This document shows positions 15,961 through 25,478 of a DNA stretch of 64,000 bases, in pieces; position 1 is the stretch's first letter; every line of letters starts with the position of its first letter. The translations under genes and the position numbers were made by a program. The DNA lies in the NCBI GenBank assembly GCA_036654095.1, contig JAVVSR010000009.1, forward strand, positions 1 through 64,000, written 5' to 3'. Below the pieces are notes generated by a model. It had not been told where the DNA came from. It saw only the letters and a list, made by a program, of their open reading frames with translations, and made no database searches. The DNA is from JAVVSR01 sp036654095 (GTDB lineage Bacteria; Bacillota; Clostridia; Christensenellales; CAG-917).

Positions 15961-18063
15961 TTATTCACGCTTGCTATCGTCAGATTTGCTGTCAGGCGGT
16001 TTCTTGTCGGTCGGCTTATCAATTTCTTTTGAATTGGTTTCAATAGAATGGCCAAGCCTTGCTTCTGCTTCGGCTTTCGCCTCGGCAAGTTTTTTAGCCT
16101 TTTCTTCTAGCTCGCGAGCCAATGCAGCTTTCTCGTTTGCTTCTGCCTTTTGTCGGTCTTCCTCGGCCTTTTGCAACTTTTCAAGCGCTTTTGCATTTGA
16201 AATGGCAATGATTTCCTCGGGAGATTTGCCTTCAAACAACATATCAACTTCCGACTGGAAAATAGTTTCTTTTTCAAATAGAACTTTAACCATATTGTCT
16301 AATAAATTTCGGTTGTCGCTAATAATTTGTTTTGACCTACCATAACATTCGTCCAAAATCTTTTTCATTTCGGCATCAACTTTGGCAGCGGTTTCGGGCG
16401 ACATTGCTTGTTGATTAAAGTCACGGCCAAGGAAAACTTCGTGTTCGCTGTTTCCAAGGAAGATAGTGCCGAGGCTACTCATACCCCACTCGGTGACCAT
16501 TTTACGAGCAATAGAACTTGCGCGCTGAATGTCATTAGACGCGCCTGTTGAAATATCTTTAAGCACAATTTCTTCGGCAACGCGTCCGGCTAAAAGCATA
16601 GATATATTGTCCATAAGCTTGCCGCGAGTAACGTGGTTATCGTCATTATCGGGGCGAGTTATGGTGTAGCCTGCCGCCATACCGCGCGGAATAATGGAAA
16701 CTTCGTTTACCTCGTCGCAATGCGCTAAAAGCCTAGCGACAATAGCGTGTCCGCTTTCGTGATAGGCGGTGATACGTTTATCGTGTTCGGTTACGACGCG
16801 GCTTTTCTTTTGCGGTCCGGCGATGACTTTATTAATACCTTCGTTGATGTCGGCCATACAAATCGATTTACGATTAGCGCGCGCCGCTAAGATAGCAGCT
16901 TCATTTAACAAGTTTTCGATATCTGCGCCGGTAAAGCCGCTAGTCAAACGGGCAAGATTTTTAAAATCGATGTCGTCAGAAAGTGGTTTGTTTCGCGCGT
17001 GTACTTTAAATATAGCTTCGCGCCCGCGTACGTCGGGAATATGAACATAAATTTGACGGTCAAAACGACCCGGACGTAAAAGAGCAGGGTCAAGAATATC
17101 CGCGCGGTTAGTGGCCGCCATAATAATGATACCTTCATTTTTTTCAAAGCCGTCCATTTGGACAAGTAATTGATTTAAAGTTTGCTCGCGCTCGTCGTGT
17201 CCACCGCCCAAGCCAGTGCCTCTTTGACGGCCGACAGCGTCGATTTCATCAATAAAGATAATGCACGGCATATTGTGTTTAGCTTGCTCAAACAAGTCAC
17301 GCACACGCGATGCGCCGACACCTACAAACATTTCAACAAAGTCGCTTCCGCTGATGCTGAAGAAAGGCACATTAGCCTCGCCGGCGACAGCTTTTGCAAA
17401 CAACGTTTTGCCCGTACCCGGAGGGCCAACTAACAATACGCCACGAGGGATACGCGCGCCAATATCAATAAATTTTTTGGGACTTTTCAAAAAGTCGACA
17501 ATCTCTTGAAGTTCCTCTTTTTCTTCCTCGGCGCCTGCAACGTCGTTAAAGCGAACCTTAACCGACTGCACAACGCGAGCTTTTGTTTTGCCGAAGTTCA
17601 TAGCCTTGTTGTTTTGGCCTTGGCTTTGACGATAGATAATGAAAAACACTATGCCGATAAGCACAACGGAAAGCAATGGAAGCAACAAACTAAACAACAT
17701 TGACCGTTTCCCGGGGTTGTCAAAAATGACCGACGGAACAGTCGTAATAGTTGGGTCGGCCTCGGCGGCGGCAATCGCCTCAAAAACAGCTTTTGCGTCG
17801 CGGTCGGGAATGTATGCGAAAGCATCATAACGATTGGGGAAAAATTTAGCCTCAATTTTACTGGTGTTATATCTAATTTTAATTAAGTAATCGCCAGAAA
17901 TTTGAATATGCGAAACCTTGCCTTCCTTAATGGCGGTTACAACAGACCCATTGCCCGCGTAATTTATTTCTTCGGCATTGTTGGAAGAAAGCAGAGAAGC
18001 AATCAATACAATGCCTAAAATTATCATAACGACTATGAGTATAGTTTTAGACGTTTTTTTCAC
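15961..18063 (-). CDS. ftsH: ATP-dependent zinc metalloprotease FtsH
   Basis: 700 residues. Two membrane helices (about 8-26 and 120-142) flank an extracytoplasmic domain. The AAA domain follows with Walker A GPPGTGKT, Walker B IIFIDEIDAVGRQRG and the second region of homology (NRADILDPALLRPGRFDRQ, in two adjoining parts). The protease domain has HESGH zinc ligands. The last 90 residues are a charged Ala/Glu/Lys coiled coil that is longer than usual. It degrades misassembled membrane proteins and short-lived regulators. The start is GTG 18063 with GGAGG 8 nt upstream. Single gene with its own terminator. Confidence 0.97.
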   Translation of the reverse strand: MKKTSKTILIVVMIILGIVLIASLLSSNNAEEINYAGNGSVVTAIKEGKVSHIQISGDYLIKIRYNTSKIEAKFFPNRYDAFAYIPDRDAKAVFEAIAAAEADPTITTVPSVIFDNPGKRSMLFSLLLPLLSVVLIGIVFFIIYRQSQGQNNKAMNFGKTKARVVQSVKVRFNDVAGAEEEKEELQEIVDFLKSPKKFIDIGARIPRGVLLVGPPGTGKTLFAKAVAGEANVPFFSISGSDFVEMFVGVGASRVRDLFEQAKHNMPCIIFIDEIDAVGRQRGTGLGGGHDEREQTLNQLLVQMDGFEKNEGIIIMAATNRADILDPALLRPGRFDRQIYVHIPDVRGREAIFKVHARNKPLSDDIDFKNLARLTSGFTGADIENLLNEAAILAARANRKSICMADINEGINKVIAGPQKKSRVVTEHDKRITAYHESGHAIVARLLAHCDEVNEVSIIPRGMAAGYTITRPDNDDNHVTRGKLMDNISMLLAGRVAEEIVLKDISTGASNDIQRASSIARKMVTEWGMSSLGTIFLGNSEHEVFLGRDFNQQAMSPETAAKVDAEMKKILDECYGRSKQIISDNRNLLDNMVKVLFEKETIFQSEVDMLFEGKSPEEIIAISNAKALEKLQKAEEDRQKAEANEKAALARELEEKAKKLAEAKAEAEARLGHSIETNSKEIDKPTDKKPPDSKSDDSKRE

Positions 18064-18197
18064 AAATAATAGCCTCCAAAATTGTAGGCAAAAAGCCCAC
18101 GCATTTTAATAGTAAATAATAGATAGTACCATTATAGCACAACTTGTTAAAAAATCAATAGATTTTAAGCAAATATGAGTTGCGCAGGATGAGGCCG

Positions 18198-18644
18198 TTA
18201 ATATATTGCAGAAGAAAGCACAAACGCTATTTTAGCGCATATTTTTTGCACATTAACGCTTGAAACGGTTAAAAGTGCGCTAAGGGGATTGGGCTTAATT
18301 TTGTCGACAACACCTAAAATCCCGATATCGCCGACGGGATTTGGCAAATTTGTTAAAGCGCGCTTAGGATTTACGCCACCTTTTAGGACTCTTATATTTT
18401 CAATTTCTTCGGTGTTACTTAAGCAAGCGTCAACGGCAATGATAGGGCTGTCCTTATGCACGATTTTGATAAAATCCACAAACGAATTTAAATTTTTGCC
18501 ATTTACCGAGCGCCCCGTTACGCCGTAAACAAAGCATTTTATATTGAGTGTTTTAGTAAGTAGGTCGCCAACGCTTGGGCCAACGCTGTCGCCCATTATT
18601 TTGTCGCTTCCTACGCATAAAATTACAGGCAGTGAATTATTCAT
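18198..18644 (-). CDS. yyaC: Spore protease-like protein YyaC (DUF1256)
   Basis: 148 residues with VGSDKIMGDSVGPSVG near the N-terminus, VDACLS in the middle, and GGVNPKRALTNLPNPVGDIGILG. This pattern is the DUF1256/YyaC family, related to the germination protease GPR fold and confined to spore formers. B. subtilis YyaC is expressed during sporulation; its exact role is not settled. AGGAG sits 4 nt before the ATG. This gene is the main sequence evidence that the host sporulates. Confidence 0.85.
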   Translation of the reverse strand: MNNSLPVILCVGSDKIMGDSVGPSVGDLLTKTLNIKCFVYGVTGRSVNGKNLNSFVDFIKIVHKDSPIIAVDACLSNTEEIENIRVLKGGVNPKRALTNLPNPVGDIGILGVVDKIKPNPLSALLTVSSVNVQKICAKIAFVLSSAIY

Positions 18645-18718
18645 AGTTCTCCTTATTTGCGCGAATTATGGTAATTATTGACAAAAATAATTTTTTTAGT
18701 ATTAAAATAAAAAATATC

Positions 18719-18746
18719 TTGCTAAATTTAGTATTTATGCTATAAT
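18719..18746 (+). promoter_or_regulatory. Probable promoter for the CvpA-like gene
   Basis: TTGCTA 18719-18724 and TATAAT 18741-18746 with a 16-bp spacer, about 55 bp before the start codon. Confidence 0.55.
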
Positions 18747-18803
18747 ACAAGTATATCTGTGTTTTGCAGGTACGGTTTTGTATGTAAATTATAAGGAGAC
18801 GCT

Positions 18804-19568
18804 ATGCAACTATTGTTAGCTGTTTCGTTAAACGGTATTAGTAAACTTGATATTGGTATAGCAGTCTTATTGTTGTTAGGGCTGTTAATTGGTGTTTCCC
18901 GCGGGTTTGCGAAAACTTTTAGGGGTGGCACAGGTTCTCTTTTTGCTTTGGCGGCAGGTGTAGCAGGTTTGTTTTTATTGGTTGAAACGGTGTCAAAACA
19001 AAGTTTTTGTGTTGATATTCAAAAGGGTTTTTCATCACTAATTGATAAATTGGGCGTAGGGTTTTCGTCTTCGGCGAAAGTTGAAAATGGCGCGATATTT
19101 GTTTTGGTAAATGGCAACTATATTGCTTTTAAGGAGTCGTTTACGGGTGTTGTCGGCACGATAGCTGGTTTGGCGGAAGGTACTTTAATAAAAGTTCTAG
19201 GCGCAGGGATTGACGGAGTAGCGAGTATTTCAACATTGTTGGCGGTTAAGCTTACGGCAGTTGTTGTGAAAGTTGGCGTGTTTGTGGTGACTTGCATAGT
19301 TGCGAAAATTGCATTTTCGATATTATCTAAAATTTTAATTTCGCTAGTGCAGGGCAAAAAAACACTGTGCGCGATTGACAGGGTTTTAGGTTTGACGTTT
19401 AGTTTTTTGTTGGTAAGTGTAATTGTATTAGGCGCATTTTATTTTATAAAGCAAAATCCAACGGTTCAATATGTTGCGCAGATACAGCAAATGATTGACG
19501 GTTCTAATTTGGCGAAATGGCTTTATAATAATAACCCTTTGTTTGAGTTGTTGCAAAAGTTTGTATAA
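18804..19568 (+). CDS. CvpA-like polytopic membrane protein
   Basis: 254 residues with an N-terminal KLDIGIAVLLLLGLLIGVSRGFAK segment (read here in two parts: KLDIGIAVLLLLG and LLIGVSRGFAK) that matches the first helix of CvpA/colicin V production proteins. Two further hydrophobic blocks lie near residues 145-175 and 195-215. Between them is a non-membrane stretch of about 70 residues, which is longer than in typical CvpA. CvpA proteins contribute to envelope homeostasis. It sits alone, divergent from yyaC, with a good SD (AAGGAG). Family call moderate. Confidence 0.6.
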   Translation: MQLLLAVSLNGISKLDIGIAVLLLLGLLIGVSRGFAKTFRGGTGSLFALAAGVAGLFLLVETVSKQSFCVDIQKGFSSLIDKLGVGFSSSAKVENGAIFVLVNGNYIAFKESFTGVVGTIAGLAEGTLIKVLGAGIDGVASISTLLAVKLTAVVVKVGVFVVTCIVAKIAFSILSKILISLVQGKKTLCAIDRVLGLTFSFLLVSVIVLGAFYFIKQNPTVQYVAQIQQMIDGSNLAKWLYNNNPLFELLQKFV

Positions 19569-19626
19569 AAATGACATTGGTATATGATAGCCTGTAAGTA
19601 GTGTAGCGCTTTTTAGTTGTCGTGAA

Positions 19627-19702
19627 ATGGAAAGTTTAAAGTGTGAATGATAGTGTGAATGATTAGGAATATGGAAAGTTTAAAGTGTGAATGATTAGGA
19701 AT
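19627..19702 (+). repeat. Short intergenic direct duplication
   Basis: A segment beginning ATGGAAAGTTTAAAGTGTG occurs at 19627 and again at 19671, and the sub-segment AGTGTGAATGATTAGGAAT occurs twice. It looks like local slippage or tandem duplication between genes. Confidence 0.7.
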
Positions 19703-19735
19703 TTTGTTTGTAAATAAATATTTTATAGCAAAGAA

Positions 19736-19765
19736 AAAGGACGGCAAAATGCCGTCCTTTCTTTT
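19736..19765. terminator. Bidirectional terminator between the CvpA-like gene and hup
   Basis: AAAGGACGGC (19736-19745) pairs perfectly with GCCGTCCTTT (19751-19760) around an AAAAT loop. T-rich tracts follow on both strands. Confidence 0.85.
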
Positions 19766-19777
19766 TTATTGCTAAAA

Positions 19778-20050
19778 TTACTTAATAGCTTCCAACAATG
19801 TTTTGCCTGCCTTAAATGCAACTGTCTTTTTTGCCGCAATGTCTATTGGCGCGCCAGTCGCTGGATTAACTCCCTTGCGAGCTGCGGATACCTTTGATTT
19901 AAATGTGCCAAATCCAACTAATGCCACATCATCATTGGCTTTTATCGCCTTTGTAATAACAGCGATTACGCCGTCTATTGCTTCTTTAGCAGCGGCCTGT
20001 GAAATCCCCGCTTCTACCGCTACTGCCCCAACAAACTCGTTCTTATTCAT
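19778..20050 (-). CDS. hup: HU family DNA-binding protein
   Basis: 90 residues, typical HU length, starting MNKNEFVGAVA. It carries the family signature GFGTFKSKVSAARKGVNPATG-like arm with the conserved Pro and ends KAGKTLLEAIK. HU bends and compacts DNA as a homodimer in most Firmicutes. AGGAGG precedes the ATG by 6 nt. Own promoter and terminator. Confidence 0.97.
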   Translation of the reverse strand: MNKNEFVGAVAVEAGISQAAAKEAIDGVIAVITKAIKANDDVALVGFGTFKSKVSAARKGVNPATGAPIDIAAKKTVAFKAGKTLLEAIK

Positions 20051-20088
20051 AATAATCCTCCGTTAAAATTGGCTAATGCCTAGATGTA

Positions 20089-20118
20089 GTATAACTTATT
20101 GCAGACTGTATTGTCAAT
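20089..20118 (-). promoter_or_regulatory. Promoter of hup
   Basis: Minus strand TTGACA (20118-20113) and TATACT (20094-20089), 18-bp spacer, about 40 bp before the ATG. Confidence 0.75.
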
Positions 20119-20363
20119 ACCAAATTAAAAAATAAGCACTAACGACACAAAATAGTTGATAATTGTATGTATTTAAAGGCTTAAACTCTTACAGTTGTAT
20201 AGTTTTGGGTATAATTTTCACCTACTATATGTTTAAATGGAATCTATTTCCTAAAAACCATCAATAAATATTGTTGCATATATGTCGGTAATATTGTATC
20301 ATAGTAATATATTTAACTAACTTTACCAAGTCCGCGTATGCGCGTGCTTGTAGGAGGCATATT

Positions 20364-23300
20364 ATGAAAGGTTGTGTGGGGAGTGTTTTTTCGTTCTTTT
20401 TCGGAATAGTTGTTGGAATTGTGCTGTTGGTAGGCACGGTCGCGGGGACTGGCTATTTTATGGTTACGCAGGTTACCGTGCAGAAAGCGGAGGAGATGTC
20501 GGGGCAAATTATTTTCAAAGACCCTGAAGCCTCCATAAAACTTATGACTATTATGGATATTATTAACTATGTTAAGTCGGGCAAAATTAATAATATTACA
20601 ATGGAGGAAGTTGACAATCTTACGGGGATTGACCTTATTGATGTCATTGAAAAAAGTTTAAATATTACAATAGATGACGGCCCAGAAAAGGACGAATTGC
20701 TAAAGTTGCCTGTTTTAAAGGTTTTCGAGGGGAGCAACTTAGGTATTGTTCTTAACAGTGTTACGCTTGACAACATACTGACAAAGATGAACATTGATAA
20801 AACTACTTTAAATATGCCGCTAATTGCCGACCATTTAAACGAGCCTGCTATTATCGCGCTAAATGCGGTATTGGGCGAGCTTGACTTTAACAAGCTTACA
20901 TTTGCCGATATACAGTACAAGCTAGGGTTGACGCTTGACGCAAGCATTTTGGATAATTTTGATAATTTTAAAATTACCGAAATGGGGTCAGCAATCGAAA
21001 CATTAGCTTTAGAAAGCGTAATACCAAACTTTGACAGGGATTTTTATTTAAAAATAGATGACGACGAGTTTATTCACGTAGTTGAGTTTCGCGAGATTGA
21101 ATTTATTGAGGCTTATACCGCTATCGCAAGTGGCGAGGTTGTAGCTGAAGGCGAGCGTTATGCTTACAGCGAGGAATATGACCGATATACTAAAGACATT
21201 AAGGGGACATATAAAAAAGCTAAAGTGGGTAGCCTTGACTTATTCAAGCGTGAAGGCTCAGCCGCTCCGTACAAGTATGTTCAAGACAAATATGGCAAGT
21301 ACACTCCAAAAAATGTAAAGAGCAACGACAGGTATAGCTTTGACGCAACGGCAAAAAAATATGTTAAAGACAAAGCAGGCACATACTTTTTATATGACAA
21401 TTTTATTGAAGTCAGCAAAGCGACAGTAAGTCAGCTTGGCAATTTCCCAACAAGGTTTGTGCCAAAATATGCTTCGCGAGTAGATACAATCACAACAGGA
21501 ACAGGAGTTTCGGCAGTTACGTCGTATGAACTTCAGCAACGCGGTTTCATTGAAAAGGAATGTGTGGCTGACAGTTTAGGCTATACAGAGTATCGTTTTA
21601 TAAATGGTATTTGGGAAAGGAATACTGGCGACGGTGTAAATGTAATGTGGAAGCCTGCAAGGACATTTGAAATACAGGTGACGGGTTCGGGAACGGGCAT
21701 ATCGCATAAACTTCTAGAAGTTGCGGGTGGCGATTATTCGCAAGTACATATTGGAAAAACCGAACGAATTTTAAAAACATTAGCCGATAGTTCTGTTTCA
21801 ACAATGAACACTACTATTGCAACGCTTATGATTTCCGACGTTATGGACGTTGACTTTGACGAGTACGCGGTGGAAGATAATGAAAAGAAACTTGACGTTG
21901 ATTGGTTAAGTAGCAAGGTAGATGTCCGCTTGCCCGATGGAAAAGTTGTTTCATCTAAGGCTAGCGATGAAGCGTTTGTGCTTATTGATGATTTGTACTA
22001 TCACTTTGATAAAAACAATCCAAAGCACCTAGACGCTAAAGTTAAACTTCTTCGCCGTACCTATAAAAGCAATACCAACGCGGCCATTAAACAGTTAGCT
22101 AGGGTTAATATTACTCAGCTTGGCGCAAAGATGACGGGCGTTGTTGAGAGTTTGGCGGTTGGAGATTTGTTGGCGATACATTATGATTATTATGAAAGCG
22201 CAGGCGGCGGATTTGTAAATACAGGCACAGCGCAAGCTCCCGTTTGGACGGCTTATAACGAAACCGCCCACGCAGGTATGAAAAGATATGCCGAGCCCAG
22301 TAGCAAGCTTTTGCAAAGAATAGGTCGTGTGGCTATTCAAAATATGGCTACCGAAATTGATAAAGTTCAACTAAATGAAATTATAAATATCGAATCGGAA
22401 AACACTTATATTGAAGTTACTGATATCAATACGCTGACAAAAAAAGATTATGGTGTAATTGCGATTGTCGACGCCGATAAAGTCGAGGAAACATTCCGCG
22501 GTACGTTTGAAACGCTGACCTATGTTGACGTGACCGATGAAGATAATGATGGCAATGTTACCGAAAAACGTTCAAAGATATTGGCGAGTTTTAAAGCGGG
22601 CGGCAAGTATGTTTCGGGTCAGCCGTTTTACAGAGTCAAGAAGGAACGAAGCAGTGGCGCGCTAGTTGGAATGGCAAATGTTACAATAGGCGGATTGAGC
22701 CAAAATATGCAAACTACTATCAATAAAATGAATTTGAAAGACGTTTTAAATATTGAAGGCGATATTTATGAAAAGACGGCTGCAACGTCTTATAACGACG
22801 CCGTATTGTTGCTTGGCGAAGGGAATGTATACGCGCTTGTTGAAAACATATTCAAGCTTAATGACGGCAAATTAAAAGATGACGCTAATCAACCATTGGT
22901 TATTACGGAGTTCTATAAAAAACTTTACAATGGTTCGGCGCACATTATCTTGAAAAAACTTTGCAATATCCCCGTCAAAGAAATGGGCGCAAGTATGGAT
23001 ACCGTCATTACCGATACAACGCTTGGCGAAATTATTACAATTAATCTTGAAAACGAATTTGTGCTTGACACGGCAGGCAGTTATAGAAAATTGGCTACCG
23101 TTGATACTAAGAAAATTGCTAGGGAAAAATATAAAGGCACATATGAGTTATGGAGTACAAACGGCAAAGTTAATATTATGGTTAAATATCAGGCAGGCTA
23201 TGTTGGCGACCGTTATTCGATAGTGGCTGGCAAGCAACGTAGCAGTGGCGTTCTCGTAGCGCTTGAAGGCATAACAGTTGGTTCGCTTGGGCAACAAATG

Positions 23301-24146
23301 CAATCAAAAATTGACAACACAAAGCTGTTTGACGTAATATATATTGATGGCGATGTGTATACGCAGTTTACATATGACAACGACGGAAATGCCGCAACTC
23401 CCGAAATTGCTTGTCCTGACTTTAGTACCGCATTTGTAGAAGCTGATAAACTAATTGTCGATGGAGCTGTTCCAATTTACATTGACAAGGACGGTATATT
23501 CGCTTCGACTAACGGTTACTTTAAGCACGAGGCAGGGTATAATTGGGAGCCTACTGAAGTTTGGGTTAAAGATGGAAATACCTACATTCAATACAATGAC
23601 GCGACCCACCAAGGCAAACAAAGGTTTATTAAAGCCGATGATTATATTAAACGTATCCCCAACTATACGGGCTATTACAACAAGGTATATACAGGCAATG
23701 ACAATGCAATTATGAAAAAACTAGCAACAATTTCGGCGCAACATATGGCCTCACGTCTAAGCGACGTCGTAAATGACACGTCTTTGGGCGAGCTGAAAGT
23801 TGGTGGTACGGGAGGTATCTTGGGCAATCCGCGTATTCAAAATGCAAAAATTGGTGAACTGCCCGAAACTATTACCGATGTTTTAACCAGGGCTACGCTA
23901 AACGAACTTAACGAGTGGGGCAACTTAGGCATTGACCCGAAGGTTATCCTTGCGCTTAATATTTCCGTGGCTATTAAAAATGGCGAAGACCCTGCGAAGT
24001 ACAACCCAACTTCGCTTAGCGATGCAGCTTATAACTCTAAGTATGATATTCAGCTAGTGGATTTCTTTAAGTGTATTGTTTACGATAGCACTAATCCGCT
24101 AAATCCTATTAAATTTGACTTATCTAAGTTAGCCGCGAAGCCATAA
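20364..24146 (+). CDS. Large membrane-anchored repeat protein of unknown function
   Basis: 1260 residues. One N-terminal hydrophobic helix (about 10-35) anchors it, and the rest is hydrophilic and presumably outside the cell. No enzyme motif was recognised. A degenerate repeat of about 30 residues recurs, with the pattern L-x-x-[IV]-x-[VI]-x-x-[LM]-x-x-x-[ML]...L-x-[DE]-[VI]-[IL]. Copies start near residues 470, 575, 650, 766, 863, 964 and 1117, and weaker ones lie in the first 200 residues. Between them are Tyr/Lys/Gly-rich linkers such as KGTYELWS and RGTFETLTY. GGAGG precedes the ATG by 7 nt. A terminator follows. It could be an envelope, spore-coat or adhesin-like protein; this is a guess. 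Confidence 0.6.
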   Translation: MKGCVGSVFSFFFGIVVGIVLLVGTVAGTGYFMVTQVTVQKAEEMSGQIIFKDPEASIKLMTIMDIINYVKSGKINNITMEEVDNLTGIDLIDVIEKSLNITIDDGPEKDELLKLPVLKVFEGSNLGIVLNSVTLDNILTKMNIDKTTLNMPLIADHLNEPAIIALNAVLGELDFNKLTFADIQYKLGLTLDASILDNFDNFKITEMGSAIETLALESVIPNFDRDFYLKIDDDEFIHVVEFREIEFIEAYTAIASGEVVAEGERYAYSEEYDRYTKDIKGTYKKAKVGSLDLFKREGSAAPYKYVQDKYGKYTPKNVKSNDRYSFDATAKKYVKDKAGTYFLYDNFIEVSKATVSQLGNFPTRFVPKYASRVDTITTGTGVSAVTSYELQQRGFIEKECVADSLGYTEYRFINGIWERNTGDGVNVMWKPARTFEIQVTGSGTGISHKLLEVAGGDYSQVHIGKTERILKTLADSSVSTMNTTIATLMISDVMDVDFDEYAVEDNEKKLDVDWLSSKVDVRLPDGKVVSSKASDEAFVLIDDLYYHFDKNNPKHLDAKVKLLRRTYKSNTNAAIKQLARVNITQLGAKMTGVVESLAVGDLLAIHYDYYESAGGGFVNTGTAQAPVWTAYNETAHAGMKRYAEPSSKLLQRIGRVAIQNMATEIDKVQLNEIINIESENTYIEVTDINTLTKKDYGVIAIVDADKVEETFRGTFETLTYVDVTDEDNDGNVTEKRSKILASFKAGGKYVSGQPFYRVKKERSSGALVGMANVTIGGLSQNMQTTINKMNLKDVLNIEGDIYEKTAATSYNDAVLLLGEGNVYALVENIFKLNDGKLKDDANQPLVITEFYKKLYNGSAHIILKKLCNIPVKEMGASMDTVITDTTLGEIITINLENEFVLDTAGSYRKLATVDTKKIAREKYKGTYELWSTNGKVNIMVKYQAGYVGDRYSIVAGKQRSSGVLVALEGITVGSLGQQMQSKIDNTKLFDVIYIDGDVYTQFTYDNDGNAATPEIACPDFSTAFVEADKLIVDGAVPIYIDKDGIFASTNGYFKHEAGYNWEPTEVWVKDGNTYIQYNDATHQGKQRFIKADDYIKRIPNYTGYYNKVYTGNDNAIMKKLATISAQHMASRLSDVVNDTSLGELKVGGTGGILGNPRIQNAKIGELPETITDVLTRATLNELNEWGNLGIDPKVILALNISVAIKNGEDPAKYNPTSLSDAAYNSKYDIQLVDFFKCIVYDSTNPLNPIKFDLSKLAAKP

Positions 24147-24183
24147 TAGGCATAAGTGTTGGTGCTTATTAATTTGATAAAAT

Positions 24184-24226
24184 AATCCTTGCTATTACAA
24201 CACGTTTTAGCAAGGATTGTATTTTA
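24184..24226 (+). terminator. Intrinsic terminator after the repeat protein
   Basis: AATCCTTGCTA (24184-24194) pairs with TAGCAAGGATT (24208-24218), then a moderately T-rich tail. Confidence 0.6.
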
Positions 24227-24288
24227 AACGAGATAACAAAAACAATTAACAGCATAAGCTAATCAAAAAAAGTAGACAGGAGAGGTTT

Positions 24289-24843
24289 ATGAAAATTAGA
24301 CCATATGAAGCGAAAGACCGCGAACGCGTGCGTATGATATGTCACAAAACCGCAACGGACGCGAAGTATATTAAAAATCCAAATTTAGTAGCGGCGATTT
24401 ATGCCGATTATTATGTTGACTATGAACCTCAAAACGCCTTTATACTTGCAAATGACAACGATTTGGCCGTTGGATATATTCTTTGCGCCGAAAACTATAA
24501 GCGTTTTATTAAGAATTTTAATAAATTTCAATATTCTAAAGTTAAGGCGATTTCGTTGCGCGAGGCAATTAATCATCGTCTTGGATTTATCGTGGACAGG
24601 TTAGTTGGCAAAAAGTATCCCGCGCATTTGCATATTGATTTGCTGCCCGAGGCGCAACGTCAAGGATTTGGTTCTAAACTTGTTGATACGCTAGTTTTGC
24701 ATTTAAAAACAAAAGGAGTTTCGGGGGTTTGGCTAGGCGTTGGAGGAACAAATTTTAGTGGAATAAATTTTTATAAGAAATATGGTTTTTCGCTAATATA
24801 CGATTTGGGTAAGACGGGTAAATTTTTTGGTTTAACCATATAG
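24289..24843 (+). CDS. GNAT N-acetyltransferase
   Basis: 184 residues. The N-terminal IRPYEAKDRERVRMICH, the acetyl-CoA site LPEAQRQGFGSKLVDTL (Q/R-x-x-G-x-G/A) and the C-terminal GVGGTNFSGINFYKKYGFS are typical GNAT features. Related proteins include O-GlcNAcase-associated and YkkB-like acetyltransferases; the substrate is unknown. An AGGAGAGG ribosome site precedes the ATG. Single gene. Confidence 0.82.
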   Translation: MKIRPYEAKDRERVRMICHKTATDAKYIKNPNLVAAIYADYYVDYEPQNAFILANDNDLAVGYILCAENYKRFIKNFNKFQYSKVKAISLREAINHRLGFIVDRLVGKKYPAHLHIDLLPEAQRQGFGSKLVDTLVLHLKTKGVSGVWLGVGGTNFSGINFYKKYGFSLIYDLGKTGKFFGLTI

Positions 24844-25214
24844 TTTTTGAATATTTTTATTTCGAAAACAAGGACGAGCGAAGTTATTAAACGGTTCGAA
24901 ATTATTAAATTAGCTTAGTTTTTATTGGCAAACAGAGCTTTATAAATTAGCGTATAAAGTAAAAATAAGTTTGTAATAATAAAATGTAATTATATTAAAA
25001 CTCATGGTAAGGCTGGCATTTATAAAACAAAATTAGCGCAATATGTAAGCAAAGATAAATAGCGCGCTTAAGCATACAGGAACTTTTAGTTGACAAAACT
25101 AATAGATATATATATAATACAAAAATAGTCAACAGCAAGCGTAGCTGACCTAAGCAAATAGCTATCAAGTTTGTTTTTATATTGATTGACAAGAAAACTT
25201 AATAATTGCAATGA
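24844..25214. other. Intergenic region ahead of the T-box, no gene seen
   Basis: About 370 bp of AT-rich sequence without a supported reading frame. The promoter of the T-box transcript should lie at its end; candidate TTGACA- and TATAAT-like words occur near 25090-25125 and 25180 but none has convincing spacing. Confidence 0.35.
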
Positions 25215-25409
25215 TAAACAAGAGTAATAGCGAAAGTGGTTTAAGAGAGGTCGCTCAAGGCTGTGAGGTGGCTAACTAAAACGCTATGAAGTGCGGTTTT
25301 GAGCATTGTCGGGGAAATACGGCAACGGTGGTCACCGAGATATGACAAGCCTTTACAGAGGTGGATTAACGATTATGGTCGTCCTTGGTTAAAACGGACG
25401 GCTTTTTTT
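25215..25409 (+). promoter_or_regulatory. T-box riboswitch (cysteine specifier) controlling cysE-cysS
   Basis: Stem I shows the AGTA side of the loop-E motif (25223-25226), helix ATAGCG/CGCTAT (25227-25232 with 25282-25287), then GAA (25288-25290) and the specifier TGC at 25292-25294, a Cys codon. The antiterminator is GAGG (25358-25361), bulge TGGATTA (25362-25368), ACGA (25369-25372) pairing with TCGT (25379-25382) and CCTT (25383-25386). TGGA fits the UCCA end of tRNA-Cys. The competing terminator pairs 25378-25384 with 25396-25402 and ends in seven T. The T-box bulge diverges from the usual TGGNACC. Uncharged tRNA-Cys should turn the operon on. Confidence 0.92.
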
Positions 25410-25478
25410 ATTTTATGCGAAGTTTAAGTTAGTAGATTGAAGCGATTTTTTAAAGTTGCTTGAGCGAGGAAAGTGGGT

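Noticed and set aside
24890..24920. GTTCGAAAT as a tRNA T-loop
   Set aside because: No acceptor, D or anticodon arms can be formed around it.
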